Assembly (NCBI RefSeq): GCF_002879885.1
Contig: NZ_PNYA01000009.1
Location: 1 to 64,000, forward strand
Direction of reading: 5' to 3'
DNA: 64,000 bases
Origin: Trinickia dabaoshanensis
GTDB taxonomy: Bacteria > Pseudomonadota > Gammaproteobacteria > Burkholderiales > Burkholderiaceae
The position numbers and the translations under genes are program-made. Numbering within the stretch: position 1 is the first letter of the stretch; the number at the start of each line of letters is the position of its first letter. The notes under the pieces are model-generated. The model was not told the DNA's origin. It was given only the letters and a program-made list of their open reading frames with translations, and ran no database searches. Positions 35,901-44,009 of this stretch are shown here, piece after piece.

Positions 35901-37484
35901 ATGCACGTCAAACTGCTCGCCGCCACGCTCGCCGTGTTGCCCGCTCTTGCATTCGCCAAGCCGCTCACCGTGTGTACCGAGGCGAGCCCCGACGGGTTCG
36001 ACGTCGTGCAATTCAACTCCCTCGTCACCACGAACGCGTCGGCCGACGTCGTTTTCAACACGCTCGTCGATTACGACGAGGCGGCCAAAAAGGTCGTCCC
36101 CGCGCTGGCCGAAAAGTGGGACGTCAGCGGCGACGGCCTCGTCTATACGTTCCATCTGCGCCCGAACGTAGCGTTCCAAACGACCGATTACTTCAAGCCA
36201 TCGCGGCCCTTGAGCGCCGACGACGTCGTCTTCACGTTCGATCGGATGCTCGACGACGCCAATCCCTGGCACAAGGTGGCTGGTCCGAACGGGTTCCCGC
36301 ACGCGCAGTCGATGGGGCTCGTCAAACTCGTGAAGGCCGTGAAGAAGGTGGACGAGCACACGGTGGAATTCGATCTGAACGAGCCGAACGCGACGTTCGT
36401 TCCGATGCTGCCGATGGGCTTCGCATCGATCTATTCGGCGCAATATGCCGATCAACTGCTCAAGGCCGGCAAGCAGACCGATCTGAACGCCAAGCCGATC
36501 GGCACGGGACCGTTCGTGCTCAAGAGCTACACGAAAGACGCCGTGATCCGCTACGACGTCAACCCCGCTTACTGGGGGCCCAAGCCGAAGGTCGACCGGC
36601 TCATCTACGCGATCACCCCCGACCCCACCGTGCGAGCGCAAAAAGTGAAAGCCGACGAATGTCAGATCGCGCTCTCGCCGAAGCCTGAGGACATCGCCGC
36701 CGCGAAGGGCGACAAGTCGCTCGCGATCGTGCAAACGCCGGCCTTCATGACCGCCTTCGTGGCGCTGAACACGAGCAAGAAGCCGCTCGACGACGAACGC
36801 GTGCGGCAAGCGATCAATATGGCATTCGATCGTGCCACCTACTTGAAAGTGGTCTTCGACAACACCGCCACGCCAGCCGTGAATCCCTATCCGCCGTCGA
36901 CCTGGAGCTACGATCAGGCCGTCGACGCCTACCCCTACGATCCGGCCAAGGCGCGCACGCTGCTAGCCCAGGCGGGATACCCGAACGGGTTCTCGACGAC
37001 GATCTGGGTACGTCCGCAAGGCAGCGTGCTGAATCCGAAGCCGAAAGCCGGCGCGGAATTGCTGCAAGCTGATCTGGCCAAGATCGGCGTGAAAGCCGAG
37101 GTCAAGGTCATCGAATGGGGCGAGCTGATCAAGCAAGCCAAGCAAGGGCAACACGATCTGCTGTTCATGGGGTGGGCCGGCGACAACGGCGACCCCGACA
37201 ACTACCTCACGCCGCTCTTTAGCTGCAACGGCGTGAAGTCGGGCATCAACTTCGCCCGTTTCTGCGATCCCAAGCTCGACAAGCTGATCGCGGACGGACG
37301 CGCCACGGCCGATCAATCCGCTCGCACGAAAGACTACGAGGCGGCGCAAAAGGTGATTCACGACCAAGCGCTGTGGATTCCGCTCGGCTACCCGACCGCG
37401 AGCGCCATCACGCGCAAATCGGTGGAGGGCTACAAAGTCAGCGCCTTCGGCCGGCAGGACTTCGCAACCGTTTCGGTAAAATGA
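35901..37484 (+). CDS. ABC transporter periplasmic peptide-binding protein (DppA-like)
   Basis: 527-residue SBP_bac_5 family binding protein. Seen: a signal peptide MHVKLLAATLAVLPALAFA, CTEASPDGFDVVQFNS, the family signature around DVVFNTLVDYD...VPALAEKWDVSGDGLVYTFHLR, IGTGPFVLKSYTKDAVIRYDVNPAYWG, and GWAGDNGDPDNYL, all as in dipeptide-binding DppA. GGAG lies ten bases before the ATG. No permease or ATPase gene adjoins it here, so it probably serves a transporter encoded elsewhere. Confidence 0.93.
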   Translation: MHVKLLAATLAVLPALAFAKPLTVCTEASPDGFDVVQFNSLVTTNASADVVFNTLVDYDEAAKKVVPALAEKWDVSGDGLVYTFHLRPNVAFQTTDYFKPSRPLSADDVVFTFDRMLDDANPWHKVAGPNGFPHAQSMGLVKLVKAVKKVDEHTVEFDLNEPNATFVPMLPMGFASIYSAQYADQLLKAGKQTDLNAKPIGTGPFVLKSYTKDAVIRYDVNPAYWGPKPKVDRLIYAITPDPTVRAQKVKADECQIALSPKPEDIAAAKGDKSLAIVQTPAFMTAFVALNTSKKPLDDERVRQAINMAFDRATYLKVVFDNTATPAVNPYPPSTWSYDQAVDAYPYDPAKARTLLAQAGYPNGFSTTIWVRPQGSVLNPKPKAGAELLQADLAKIGVKAEVKVIEWGELIKQAKQGQHDLLFMGWAGDNGDPDNYLTPLFSCNGVKSGINFARFCDPKLDKLIADGRATADQSARTKDYEAAQKVIHDQALWIPLGYPTASAITRKSVEGYKVSAFGRQDFATVSVK

Positions 37485-37570
37485 CGCGGCGCCGCGCGGC
37501 CATCCGTTGACGCCTGTCACATGGCCGCCTTAACCTAGGCGCCGGATTGACGATTCGGTTAACAGCAGTC

Positions 37571-38425
37571 ATGCGAAATCTCGGCCGCACGGTTACGGCG
37601 TTCACAATTTGGGCCGCCATCGCGGCGATCTCCCCAGCCAGCGCGCAAACGCAACTCGACCGGGCCGGGGGAGACTCGATAGCGGGCGATCCCGCGGCGG
37701 GCGATCCTATCGTCGGCGGTCCCATCTCCAGCCCCCCGGACGAGGACCAGCGGATGACCGTCGCGCCGCAGGCGGTCGCGCAGGTCACCGTCGCCCCCAC
37801 CGCTCCGGTGCCCGCGCCGAGCGCGCCCGTCACACCCGTTCGTCAGGGACCGCCGCCCATGGCGGGCGTGCCCGACGCTGTCTATGTCACGAATTTCGTC
37901 GCGGTGCCTGTCAACGCCTCCGCCGCCGGACTGCTCGCGCGCCTGCGAGCGGCGCTGCACGCGCACGCGGCCGGACACGACGCGGGACTCGTCGCGCAAG
38001 CCGTGGTCCAAAGGCTCAATCACGCCGGCATCGCGGCCCGCTACCTCGCACCCGGCGACCAACCGCCGGTCGTGGGCTGGCTGATCGGCGGCGTCTTTCA
38101 TTTGCAAGGCGAGACGCAACCCGCCGCTGACGACGGCACGGCCTCGGGCTCCGGCTCTGAGGCGCTCGGCGCCGACGTTTCGGTCACCGTCGCGGACTTG
38201 GAGCACGGCGCCGACACGCCGTTTGCGATCATCGGCGTCCCGCCTGCGGCCGCCGCCTCGGGAAGCGAGCGCCCCTGGACCCCTTATGTCGTCCCGGCCA
38301 AGCTCTCGTTCGAACGGACCGACCGCAATGCCGCGATCGCCGCTTTGGCTCGGCAGATCGCCGACGCCTTCGTCGGCAATATGACGGCGTTGCGCCAAGC
38401 CGACGCCAATGCGATGACGCCCTGA
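37571..38425 (+). CDS. Exported protein of unknown function
   Basis: 284 residues from the ATG at 37571 (the frame opens from a TTG eight codons earlier). Seen: a signal peptide (TVTAFTIWAAIAAISPASAQ), a Pro/Gly/Asp-rich low-complexity stretch (about 30-90), then a folded region VYVTNFVAVPVNAS ... LVAQAVVQRLNHAGIAARYLAPGDQPPVVGWLIGGVFHLQGE ... VSVTVADLEHG ... ALARQIADAFVGNM. The order of helix, 'inherit both arms' strand and C-terminal helix recalls DUF4410-type exported proteins, but I cannot be sure. Stands alone between the binding-protein gene and the DGPF module. Confidence 0.75.
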   Translation: MRNLGRTVTAFTIWAAIAAISPASAQTQLDRAGGDSIAGDPAAGDPIVGGPISSPPDEDQRMTVAPQAVAQVTVAPTAPVPAPSAPVTPVRQGPPPMAGVPDAVYVTNFVAVPVNASAAGLLARLRAALHAHAAGHDAGLVAQAVVQRLNHAGIAARYLAPGDQPPVVGWLIGGVFHLQGETQPAADDGTASGSGSEALGADVSVTVADLEHGADTPFAIIGVPPAAAASGSERPWTPYVVPAKLSFERTDRNAAIAALARQIADAFVGNMTALRQADANAMTP

Positions 38426-38489
38426 CGGAAAAAGACGCTTGCTCGCTTCGTGGCGAGCCCGCGATGGCTGCTCTATGCTTCTTGGCGAG

Positions 38490-38517
38490 TGTCGCGCCTG
38501 TCCCGGCGCGTTCGATC
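38490..38517 (+). promoter_or_regulatory. ECF42-type promoter before the first DGPF gene
   Basis: TGTCGC (38490-38495) and CGATC (38513-38517) are 17 bases apart, matching the published ECF42 motif (TGTCGA / CGATC-like) as I recall it. The inferred start point lies only about ten bases before the ATG and cuts into the AGGAG ribosome binding site, which is a tension. Confidence 0.6.
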
Positions 38518-38531
38518 CCTAGGAGTCGTCC

Positions 38532-38885
38532 ATGTCCTACCTGTTGTTGATCGTCGAGCCGATCGGCCAGCGCGCCGAACGCACACCCGACGAAGCTCGC
38601 GCCGCCTACGACACGATGGTCCGCTTCGGCGAGGGCTTGAAAGCGCGCGGCTTGCTCGAGGCCGCCCAGTCGCTGGCCTCGACCGAGGAAGCGGTGCGCG
38701 TCGAAGTACGCGGCGGCGAGCGCCGCCTCATCGATGGCCCTTTCGCCGAAGCCAAGGAAATGGTCGGCGGTTTTTACTTGCTCAACTGCGATCGAGAAGA
38801 AGAGGCACTCGCCATTGCCGCCGAATGTCCGGCCGCCCAATGGTGCACGGTCGAAGTCCGGCGTTTGGCGCCTTGCTACGAATAA
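38532..38885 (+). CDS. YciI/DGPF family protein (first copy)
   Basis: 117-residue YCII-domain protein. Seen: SYLLLIVEPIGQRAERTPDEA at the N-terminus and the signature LIDGPFAEAKEMVGGFYLLNC with the DGPF motif. AGGAG lies six to ten bases before the ATG. DGPF proteins are regularly encoded beside ECF42-type sigma factors; their biochemical role is not settled. Followed by a second copy and the sigma gene, all on the plus strand. Confidence 0.88.
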   Translation: MSYLLLIVEPIGQRAERTPDEARAAYDTMVRFGEGLKARGLLEAAQSLASTEEAVRVEVRGGERRLIDGPFAEAKEMVGGFYLLNCDREEEALAIAAECPAAQWCTVEVRRLAPCYE

Positions 38886-38920
38886 GCCCGGCAGGCTCGA
38901 ATCAACAAATCGCGAGACCG

Positions 38921-38947
38921 TGTCGATGGCGGCCCTCGTCGTTCGTC
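38921..38947 (+). promoter_or_regulatory. ECF42-type promoter before the second DGPF gene
   Basis: TGTCGA (38921-38926) and CGTC (38944-38947), again with a 17-base spacer and the same GTTCG context as the site at 38490. The start point would fall near 38954, with CGAGGA as ribosome binding site before ATG 38999. Confidence 0.62.
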
Positions 38948-38998
38948 GTAGCGTTAGGAGCCGGTAAGCGGCCTCCATCTTCTGCGAGGAGCGAATCG

Positions 38999-39412
38999 AT
39001 GCGTTACATGATCATGGTCCGGGCCACCGCCCGCAGCGAGGCCGGCGTCATGCCGGAGCAAGCGTTGATGGCCGCGATGACGACCTATCACGAGGAGTTG
39101 GCGAAAGCGGGCGTGCTGCTCGACGCGAATGGGCTCAAGCCCAGTCGCGAAGGCTGGCGCGTGCGCTATTCGGGCGGCACACGCACGATCGTCGACGGCC
39201 CGTTCGCCGAAACGAAGGAGTTGATCGCAGGCTACACGCTGATACAGGTGCGCTCGCGCGAGGAGGCGCTCGAGTGGGCCAGGCGCTTTCCGGCGCCGTT
39301 CGGAGAGGCGGCCGACGGCGAAATCGAGGTGAGACCGCTGTTCGAGCTCGAGGACTTCGAGCCCGGCGAGGCGATCGACCGTTTTCGCGAACTCGAAGCG
39401 AGCCGGCGTTGA
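38999..39412 (+). CDS. YciI/DGPF family protein (second copy)
   Basis: 137 residues. Seen: MRYMIMVRATARSEAGVMPEQALMAAMTTYHEELAKAGVLLDANGL and the DGPF signature TIVDGPFAETKELIAGYTLIQV. Longer than the first copy by an acidic C-terminal tail. Ends two bases before the sigma factor ATG, so the two are co-translated. Likely substrate or partner of the same signalling unit. Confidence 0.9.
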   Translation: MRYMIMVRATARSEAGVMPEQALMAAMTTYHEELAKAGVLLDANGLKPSREGWRVRYSGGTRTIVDGPFAETKELIAGYTLIQVRSREEALEWARRFPAPFGEAADGEIEVRPLFELEDFEPGEAIDRFRELEASRR

Positions 39413-39414
39413 CC

Positions 39415-40692
39415 ATGAACACGCCCACGCACCGCGCGATCGAAGCGGTCTGGCGCATCGAGGCGGCGCGCGTCGTCGCCCATGCCGCGCGGCTCGTTCG
39501 CGACATCGGCGTGGCGGAGGAGCTCGCGCAGGACGCGCTCATCGCGGCCCTCGAACACTGGCCGCGAGACGGCGTACCCGCGAATCCCGGCGCTTGGCTC
39601 ATGGCAACGGTCAAGCATCGCGCGCTCGACAAACTGCGGCAAGACGCGTTGCATGCGCGCAAGCACGAGGCGATCGGGCGCGATCTGGACGCGCTCGAGG
39701 CGCACGTCGTCCCCGATTTCGTCGACTCGATCGATGCGGCGCGCGCCGACGACATCGGCGACGACTTGCTGCGTTTGATTTTCACGGCGTGTCATCCGGT
39801 GCTGTCGATGGACGCGCGCGTCGCGCTGACGTTACGGCTGCTCGGCGGCCTGGCCACGCATGAAATCGCGCGCGCGTTTCTGACGCCCGAGCCGACGATC
39901 GCACAGCGCATCGTCCGAGCCAAGCGCACCCTGCGCGAGGCACGCGTACCGTTCGAAGTGCCGCATGCCGATGCGCGGGCCGCGCGGATGGCGTCGGTGC
40001 TCGAAGTCGTCTACCTCATTTTCAACGAAGGCTACGCGGCCACCGCCGGCGAAGATTGGACGCGGCCCACACTATGCGACGAGGCGCTGCGGCTGGGTCG
40101 AGTCCTCGCCGAGCTCATGCGCGACGATAGCGAAGTACAGGGCCTAGTCGCGCTGATGGAGTTGCAGGCTTCGCGACTGCACGCGCGCATCGACGCGAAC
40201 GGCCACCCGGTGCTGCTGGCCGACCAAGATCGTTCGCGCTGGGATCCGCTCTTGATTCGGCGCGGTCTTGCGGCGCTCGAGCGAGCGCAAGCGCTTGACG
40301 GCGCATTGGGCCCCTACGCGTTGCAAGCGGCACTGGCCGCGTGCCATGCCCGGGCGCATCGCGCCGAAGACACCGATTGGGCGCAGATCGTCGCGCTCTA
40401 CGACGCGCTCGCCCAAATCGCCCCGTCACCCGTCGTGGAGTTGAACCGCTCAGTGGCGGTGGGCATGGCGTACGGGCCGCAAGCGGGTTTCGAGATCGTC
40501 GAAGCGCTCGCGGCCAACCCCGCGCTCGCGCGCTATCACTGGCTGCCGAGCGTGCGCGGCGATTTCCTCGCCAAGCTGGGCCGGCGCGACGAAGCACGCG
40601 CGGAGTTCGAACGCGCCGCGGCGATGACGCAAAACGCCCGTGAGCGAGCGCTGTTGCTGGCCCGCGCGGATGCGATGCGTGGCGAGCCCTGA
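39415..40692 (+). CDS. ECF sigma factor of the ECF42 type (DUF6596, C-terminal TPR-like extension)
   Basis: 425 residues, about twice the size of a simple ECF sigma. Seen: region 2 (HAARLVRDIGVAEELAQDALIAALEHWP) and region 4 (FTACHPVLSMDARVALTLRLLGGLATHEIARAFLTPEPTIAQRIVRAKRTL), then a long helical extension with ALQAALAACHARA, IVALYDALAQIAPSPVVELNRSVAVGMAYGPQAGFEIVE and HWLPSVRGDFLAKLGRRDEARAEFERAAAM, i.e. TPR-like repeats. No anti-sigma gene is adjacent. In this family the C-terminal part controls activity. Starts two bases after the second DGPF gene. Confidence 0.92.
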   Translation: MNTPTHRAIEAVWRIEAARVVAHAARLVRDIGVAEELAQDALIAALEHWPRDGVPANPGAWLMATVKHRALDKLRQDALHARKHEAIGRDLDALEAHVVPDFVDSIDAARADDIGDDLLRLIFTACHPVLSMDARVALTLRLLGGLATHEIARAFLTPEPTIAQRIVRAKRTLREARVPFEVPHADARAARMASVLEVVYLIFNEGYAATAGEDWTRPTLCDEALRLGRVLAELMRDDSEVQGLVALMELQASRLHARIDANGHPVLLADQDRSRWDPLLIRRGLAALERAQALDGALGPYALQAALAACHARAHRAEDTDWAQIVALYDALAQIAPSPVVELNRSVAVGMAYGPQAGFEIVEALAANPALARYHWLPSVRGDFLAKLGRRDEARAEFERAAAMTQNARERALLLARADAMRGEP

Positions 40693-40834
40693 CCGGGCTA
40701 TCCGGCTATCGAAGTAGCCGGCATCCGCCGGCTGCGCAGGGTGTGCGAACCCGCCTGGCCCGTTTCAAGCTCGGGAACGATTCGTGCTGAGCAAGCTTTC
40801 TATTTGCTTTCACAACGAGCCGATAGGAGCGCTC

Positions 40835-42328
40835 ATGACACCGTGCCGACCCATTGCGAATTGTTTCGTCGCCGCCGCGTTGCTTTCGTTGTGCCCCTCC
40901 ATGCCCGATGTTCGGGCCGCGGAAACCGATACCCCTACCGGACCGGCATCGAAAGAGCGCGTGACGCAGTTCATCGTTAAGGTCAAAGCATCCGCGACGC
41001 CACAAGCGAATCATCCGAACGCCGGGGAGGAAGAAGCGCACGCGGTACTCGCGCGGCGCGCCGTCGAGCGCGTGCTGCATGAAAGCGAGGCACCGCCGGC
41101 CGGTCGCACGCGGCGCTCGGCGGAGCGCGTCGTCGGCACCCGGCCGATGTCCGGGGCAGCGCACGTGGTCACGCTCGACAGCCCCGTGCGCGACGATACG
41201 GCCAATGAGATCGCGGCGCGGCTGCAAGCTCAACCCGAGATCGAATACGCCGAGCCCGACTATCGCCTTTACCGCCAACTCGCGCCGAGCGATCCGCTCT
41301 TCGAGAAGCAATGGGGCTATCGCGGGGCCGTGGGCGCGGCGCGCTTCGACGCGGCATGGGACACGACGACGGGATCGAGCGAAGCGGTGGTCGCGGTGAT
41401 CGACACCGGTTATCGGCCGCATCCCGATATCATCGCGAACGTTTTACCTGGGTACGACTTCCTGACCGATCCCATGAACGCCAACGACGGCGACGGCAGA
41501 GACGCGGACGCCTCGGACCCGGGGGACTGGGTCACAGCGGAGGAATCGTTCGTGTGCGACGGCACCGACCGCCTCACGAGCGACAGTACATGGCACGGCA
41601 CGCATGTCGCCGGCACGATCGGGGCGGTGGTCAATAACGAGATGGGGGGTGCCGGAGGCGTTTGGCAAACGCGCATCTTACCGGTGCGCGCACTCGGCAA
41701 ATGCGGGGGACCGGCCAGCGACATCATCGACGCCATGCGTTGGGCAGTGGGGCTGCCGGTTCCCGGCGTACCGGCCAATGCCCATCCGGCGAAGGTCGTC
41801 AACATGAGCCTCGGAACGTCACAGCCTTGCGGGCGCGCGATGCAAGCGGCCATCGACGACGTGCTCGCACACGGCGCGACGCTAATCGCGGCAGCGGGCA
41901 ACGGGGGCATCGAAGTGGGCGAGCCGGCCAGTTGCCGCGGCGCGATCGCCGTCGCCGCGATCGATGCGCGGGGCAATATGCCCGCGTTTAGCAACTCGGG
42001 CGAACGCATCGATTTGGGCGCGCCGGGCGTCGATATCCTGTCGACCTCGAATGCGGGGCTCACCGTGCCCGGCGAAGACAGCTATCGAAATCAGAACGGC
42101 ACGAGCATGGCCGCGCCGCATGTCTCGGCCGCGGTGGCGTTGATGCTCGCCGTGCAGCCCAACCTCTCGTCCGCCGCCATCCGCGAAAAACTGAGGGCGA
42201 GCGCCCGCGCTTATCCGGCGGAATCGAACTGCTCGGCTGAACCCGATCGCGCGCGCTGCGGCGTCGGCATGCTCGATGCCGCGGCGGCCGTGGCGGCGGC
42301 GCATCGGACCGATGCACCGGCGCCGTAA
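40835..42328 (+). CDS. Secreted S8 subtilisin-like serine protease
   Basis: 497 residues. Seen: a signal peptide (NCFVAAALLSLCPSMPDVRA), an inhibitor-I9-like propeptide (QFIVKVKASA ... IAARLQAQPEIEYAEPDYRLY), then the catalytic triad: Asp in VVAVIDTGYRPHPD, His in STWHGTHVAGTIGA and Ser in RNQNGTSMAAPHVSAAVALML. Several cysteines could form disulfides. The ATG at 40835 is preferred over the upstream start at 40784 because it leads directly into the signal peptide. Stand-alone gene. Confidence 0.93.
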   Translation: MTPCRPIANCFVAAALLSLCPSMPDVRAAETDTPTGPASKERVTQFIVKVKASATPQANHPNAGEEEAHAVLARRAVERVLHESEAPPAGRTRRSAERVVGTRPMSGAAHVVTLDSPVRDDTANEIAARLQAQPEIEYAEPDYRLYRQLAPSDPLFEKQWGYRGAVGAARFDAAWDTTTGSSEAVVAVIDTGYRPHPDIIANVLPGYDFLTDPMNANDGDGRDADASDPGDWVTAEESFVCDGTDRLTSDSTWHGTHVAGTIGAVVNNEMGGAGGVWQTRILPVRALGKCGGPASDIIDAMRWAVGLPVPGVPANAHPAKVVNMSLGTSQPCGRAMQAAIDDVLAHGATLIAAAGNGGIEVGEPASCRGAIAVAAIDARGNMPAFSNSGERIDLGAPGVDILSTSNAGLTVPGEDSYRNQNGTSMAAPHVSAAVALMLAVQPNLSSAAIREKLRASARAYPAESNCSAEPDRARCGVGMLDAAAAVAAAHRTDAPAP

Positions 42329-42340
42329 ACGTGCGCGGCC

Positions 42341-43417
42341 TTAGCTCGCCGGGGTAAAGCGCACGATCGCGTCCGTGCCCACCTCGCGCTCGAGCTCTCC
42401 CGCCAGCCATAGCAAGTGCAGGTGGGCGAGCGCCTCCCCCATCGCGAACGTCAGTTGATGGACGTCGAGCGCGCGCTTGAACATCAGCGGCACGATGTCG
42501 GCCGCGCTCACCGGACGCTCCGCGCATGCGGCGCGCACTTCCGCGAGACGCGCCTCGTGATGCGCGCGCAATTGCGCGATGCGCGTATGCAATCCGCGGA
42601 ACGGCCTGCCATGCGAAGGCAGCACGAGCGTGTCGGCGGGCATCTGCTCGTAGCGTCCGAGCGATTCGAGGTAAAGCGCAAGCGGGTTGCCCTCGGGCTC
42701 GATGTCGAAAACGGAGACGTTGGTCGAAATGCGCGGCAACACCATATCGCCCGAAATCAACACGCGGCTCGCTTCGCAAAAGAGCGCCGCGTGCTCGGGC
42801 GAGTGTCCGTATCCCGTCACGACGCGCCAATCGTTGCCGCCGATCCGAATCACGTCGCCCTCGCGCATGCGCCGGTATTGCGCCGGCATGGAAGGCACGA
42901 GCTTCGAGTAGTAATCGCGCCGATTGCGCAGCTTCTCGAGGGCGAGCTCGTCGCTCAAACCATGCCGCGCGAAATGACGCGCGGCCCCTTCGCCGCCGGC
43001 GTTCGACCCGTCGCCGGCGGCCATCACGCGCCCGAGCATGTATTCGCCGAGCGTGATCCAAAGGCGCACGTTCCAGCGTTCGCGCGCGCCCCCGTTGCAG
43101 ATCCAATCGGCCAACCCGAGATGATCGGGATGACAATGCGTCACGATCGTGCGCAGCACCGGTGCAGCATGAAGCACCTCATCGAAAACGCGTTCCCAAT
43201 TCGCTTTGATCGTCTCGTCCGCAATGCCGCAATCGACCACCGTCCAACCGGCTTGGCCGTCGATCTCGTCGCGCAGCAGCCATAAGTTGATGTGATCGAG
43301 CACGAACGGCAACGGCATGCGCACCCAAAAAACGCCGGGCGCAACCTCGCGCACCTGGCCCGGCTCGGGCAAGGCATCGGCGAACGGATAGTCGAGTTGA
43401 TGTTCCAACGCATTCAT
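42341..43417 (-). CDS. MBL-fold metallo-hydrolase
   Basis: 358 residues. Seen: the metal motif THCHPDHLGLADW (HxHxDH), GYGHSPEHAALFCEASRVLISGDMVLPRIS with further ligands, and PSHGRPF. C-terminal part looks like a LACTB2-type winged-helix domain (MFKRALDVHQLTFAMGEALAHLHLLW). The frame opens to a TTG at 43471; the ATG at 43417 is preferred. Divergent from the MerR gene, with a MerR-type inverted repeat between, so probably co-regulated. Likely cleaves a thioester or glutathione thioester; not certain. Confidence 0.88.
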   Translation of the reverse strand: MNALEHQLDYPFADALPEPGQVREVAPGVFWVRMPLPFVLDHINLWLLRDEIDGQAGWTVVDCGIADETIKANWERVFDEVLHAAPVLRTIVTHCHPDHLGLADWICNGGARERWNVRLWITLGEYMLGRVMAAGDGSNAGGEGAARHFARHGLSDELALEKLRNRRDYYSKLVPSMPAQYRRMREGDVIRIGGNDWRVVTGYGHSPEHAALFCEASRVLISGDMVLPRISTNVSVFDIEPEGNPLALYLESLGRYEQMPADTLVLPSHGRPFRGLHTRIAQLRAHHEARLAEVRAACAERPVSAADIVPLMFKRALDVHQLTFAMGEALAHLHLLWLAGELEREVGTDAIVRFTPAS

Positions 43418-43473
43418 CTGGGCAATCTCGGTCCACAGCAACCGGGCATCTGCCCAGTTGCGCTTTGTCAAAG

Positions 43474-43489
43474 TTGACGATAACGTAAA
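43474..43489. promoter_or_regulatory. MerR-type inverted repeat between MBL and MerR genes
   Basis: TTGACG-ATAA-CGTAAA is a one-mismatch inverted repeat, 32 bases before the merR ATG, with a TTGACG that can act as -35 element. The TTNACG half-site with a central TA is reminiscent of LiuR operators as I remember them. No good -10 is visible. Confidence 0.5.
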
Positions 43490-43520
43490 CGTCCGTCGAT
43501 TCTACCCCGACGCGTCCGCT

Positions 43521-44009
43521 ATGACACAGCACTTCACGATTACCGAACTTGCACGCGAATTCGACGTCACGCCGCGCGCGATCCGCTTCTACGAAGACCA
43601 GGGGCTGCTCGCTCCCAGGCGCGAGGGCTCGAGCGGCCTGCGCCGTGTGTATTCGACACGCGACCGTACGCGCCTGAAACTGACGCTGCGCGGCAAGCGG
43701 CTCGGCTTCACGTTGTCGGAAATCCGCGATCTGCTCGATCTGTACGAATCGCCGACCGATACCGTGCCGCAGTTGCACGCGTTCCTCGCGACGATCGCCG
43801 AGCACCGGCAAGTGCTGGAGCGGCAGTTGGAGGATTTGACGGCCACGCTCGAGGACCTCGCGCAATACGAATCGCAGTGCCGCTCCATGCTGGCCGGGAA
43901 CGGCGCGGCGTCCGATGCGTCCGATCAAGGCGTGCTGCCGGACGAACGCGAGCACGATGGCGGCGGCGACGGCAACCGAGAGAGCGCTGCCCACTCCGAG
44001 CGAACATGA
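43521..44009 (+). CDS. MerR family transcriptional regulator (LiuR-like)
   Basis: 162 residues. Seen: the N-terminal [33 protein letters not shown], then a long dimerisation helix ([32 protein letters not shown]) and a short Asp/Gly/Glu-rich tail. [24 protein letters not shown] is the pattern of the branched-chain/acyl-CoA regulator LiuR. No Cys pair for metal sensing. The stop overlaps the aceK start by ATGA. Nearby genes (aceK, thiolase, acyl-CoA dehydrogenase, HMG-CoA lyase) make an acyl-CoA role plausible. Confidence 0.85.
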   Translation: MTQHFTITELAREFDVTPRAIRFYEDQGLLAPRREGSSGLRRVYSTRDRTRLKLTLRGKRLGFTLSEIRDLLDLYESPTDTVPQLHAFLATIAEHRQVLERQLEDLTATLEDLAQYESQCRSMLAGNGAASDASDQGVLPDEREHDGGGDGNRESAAHSERT

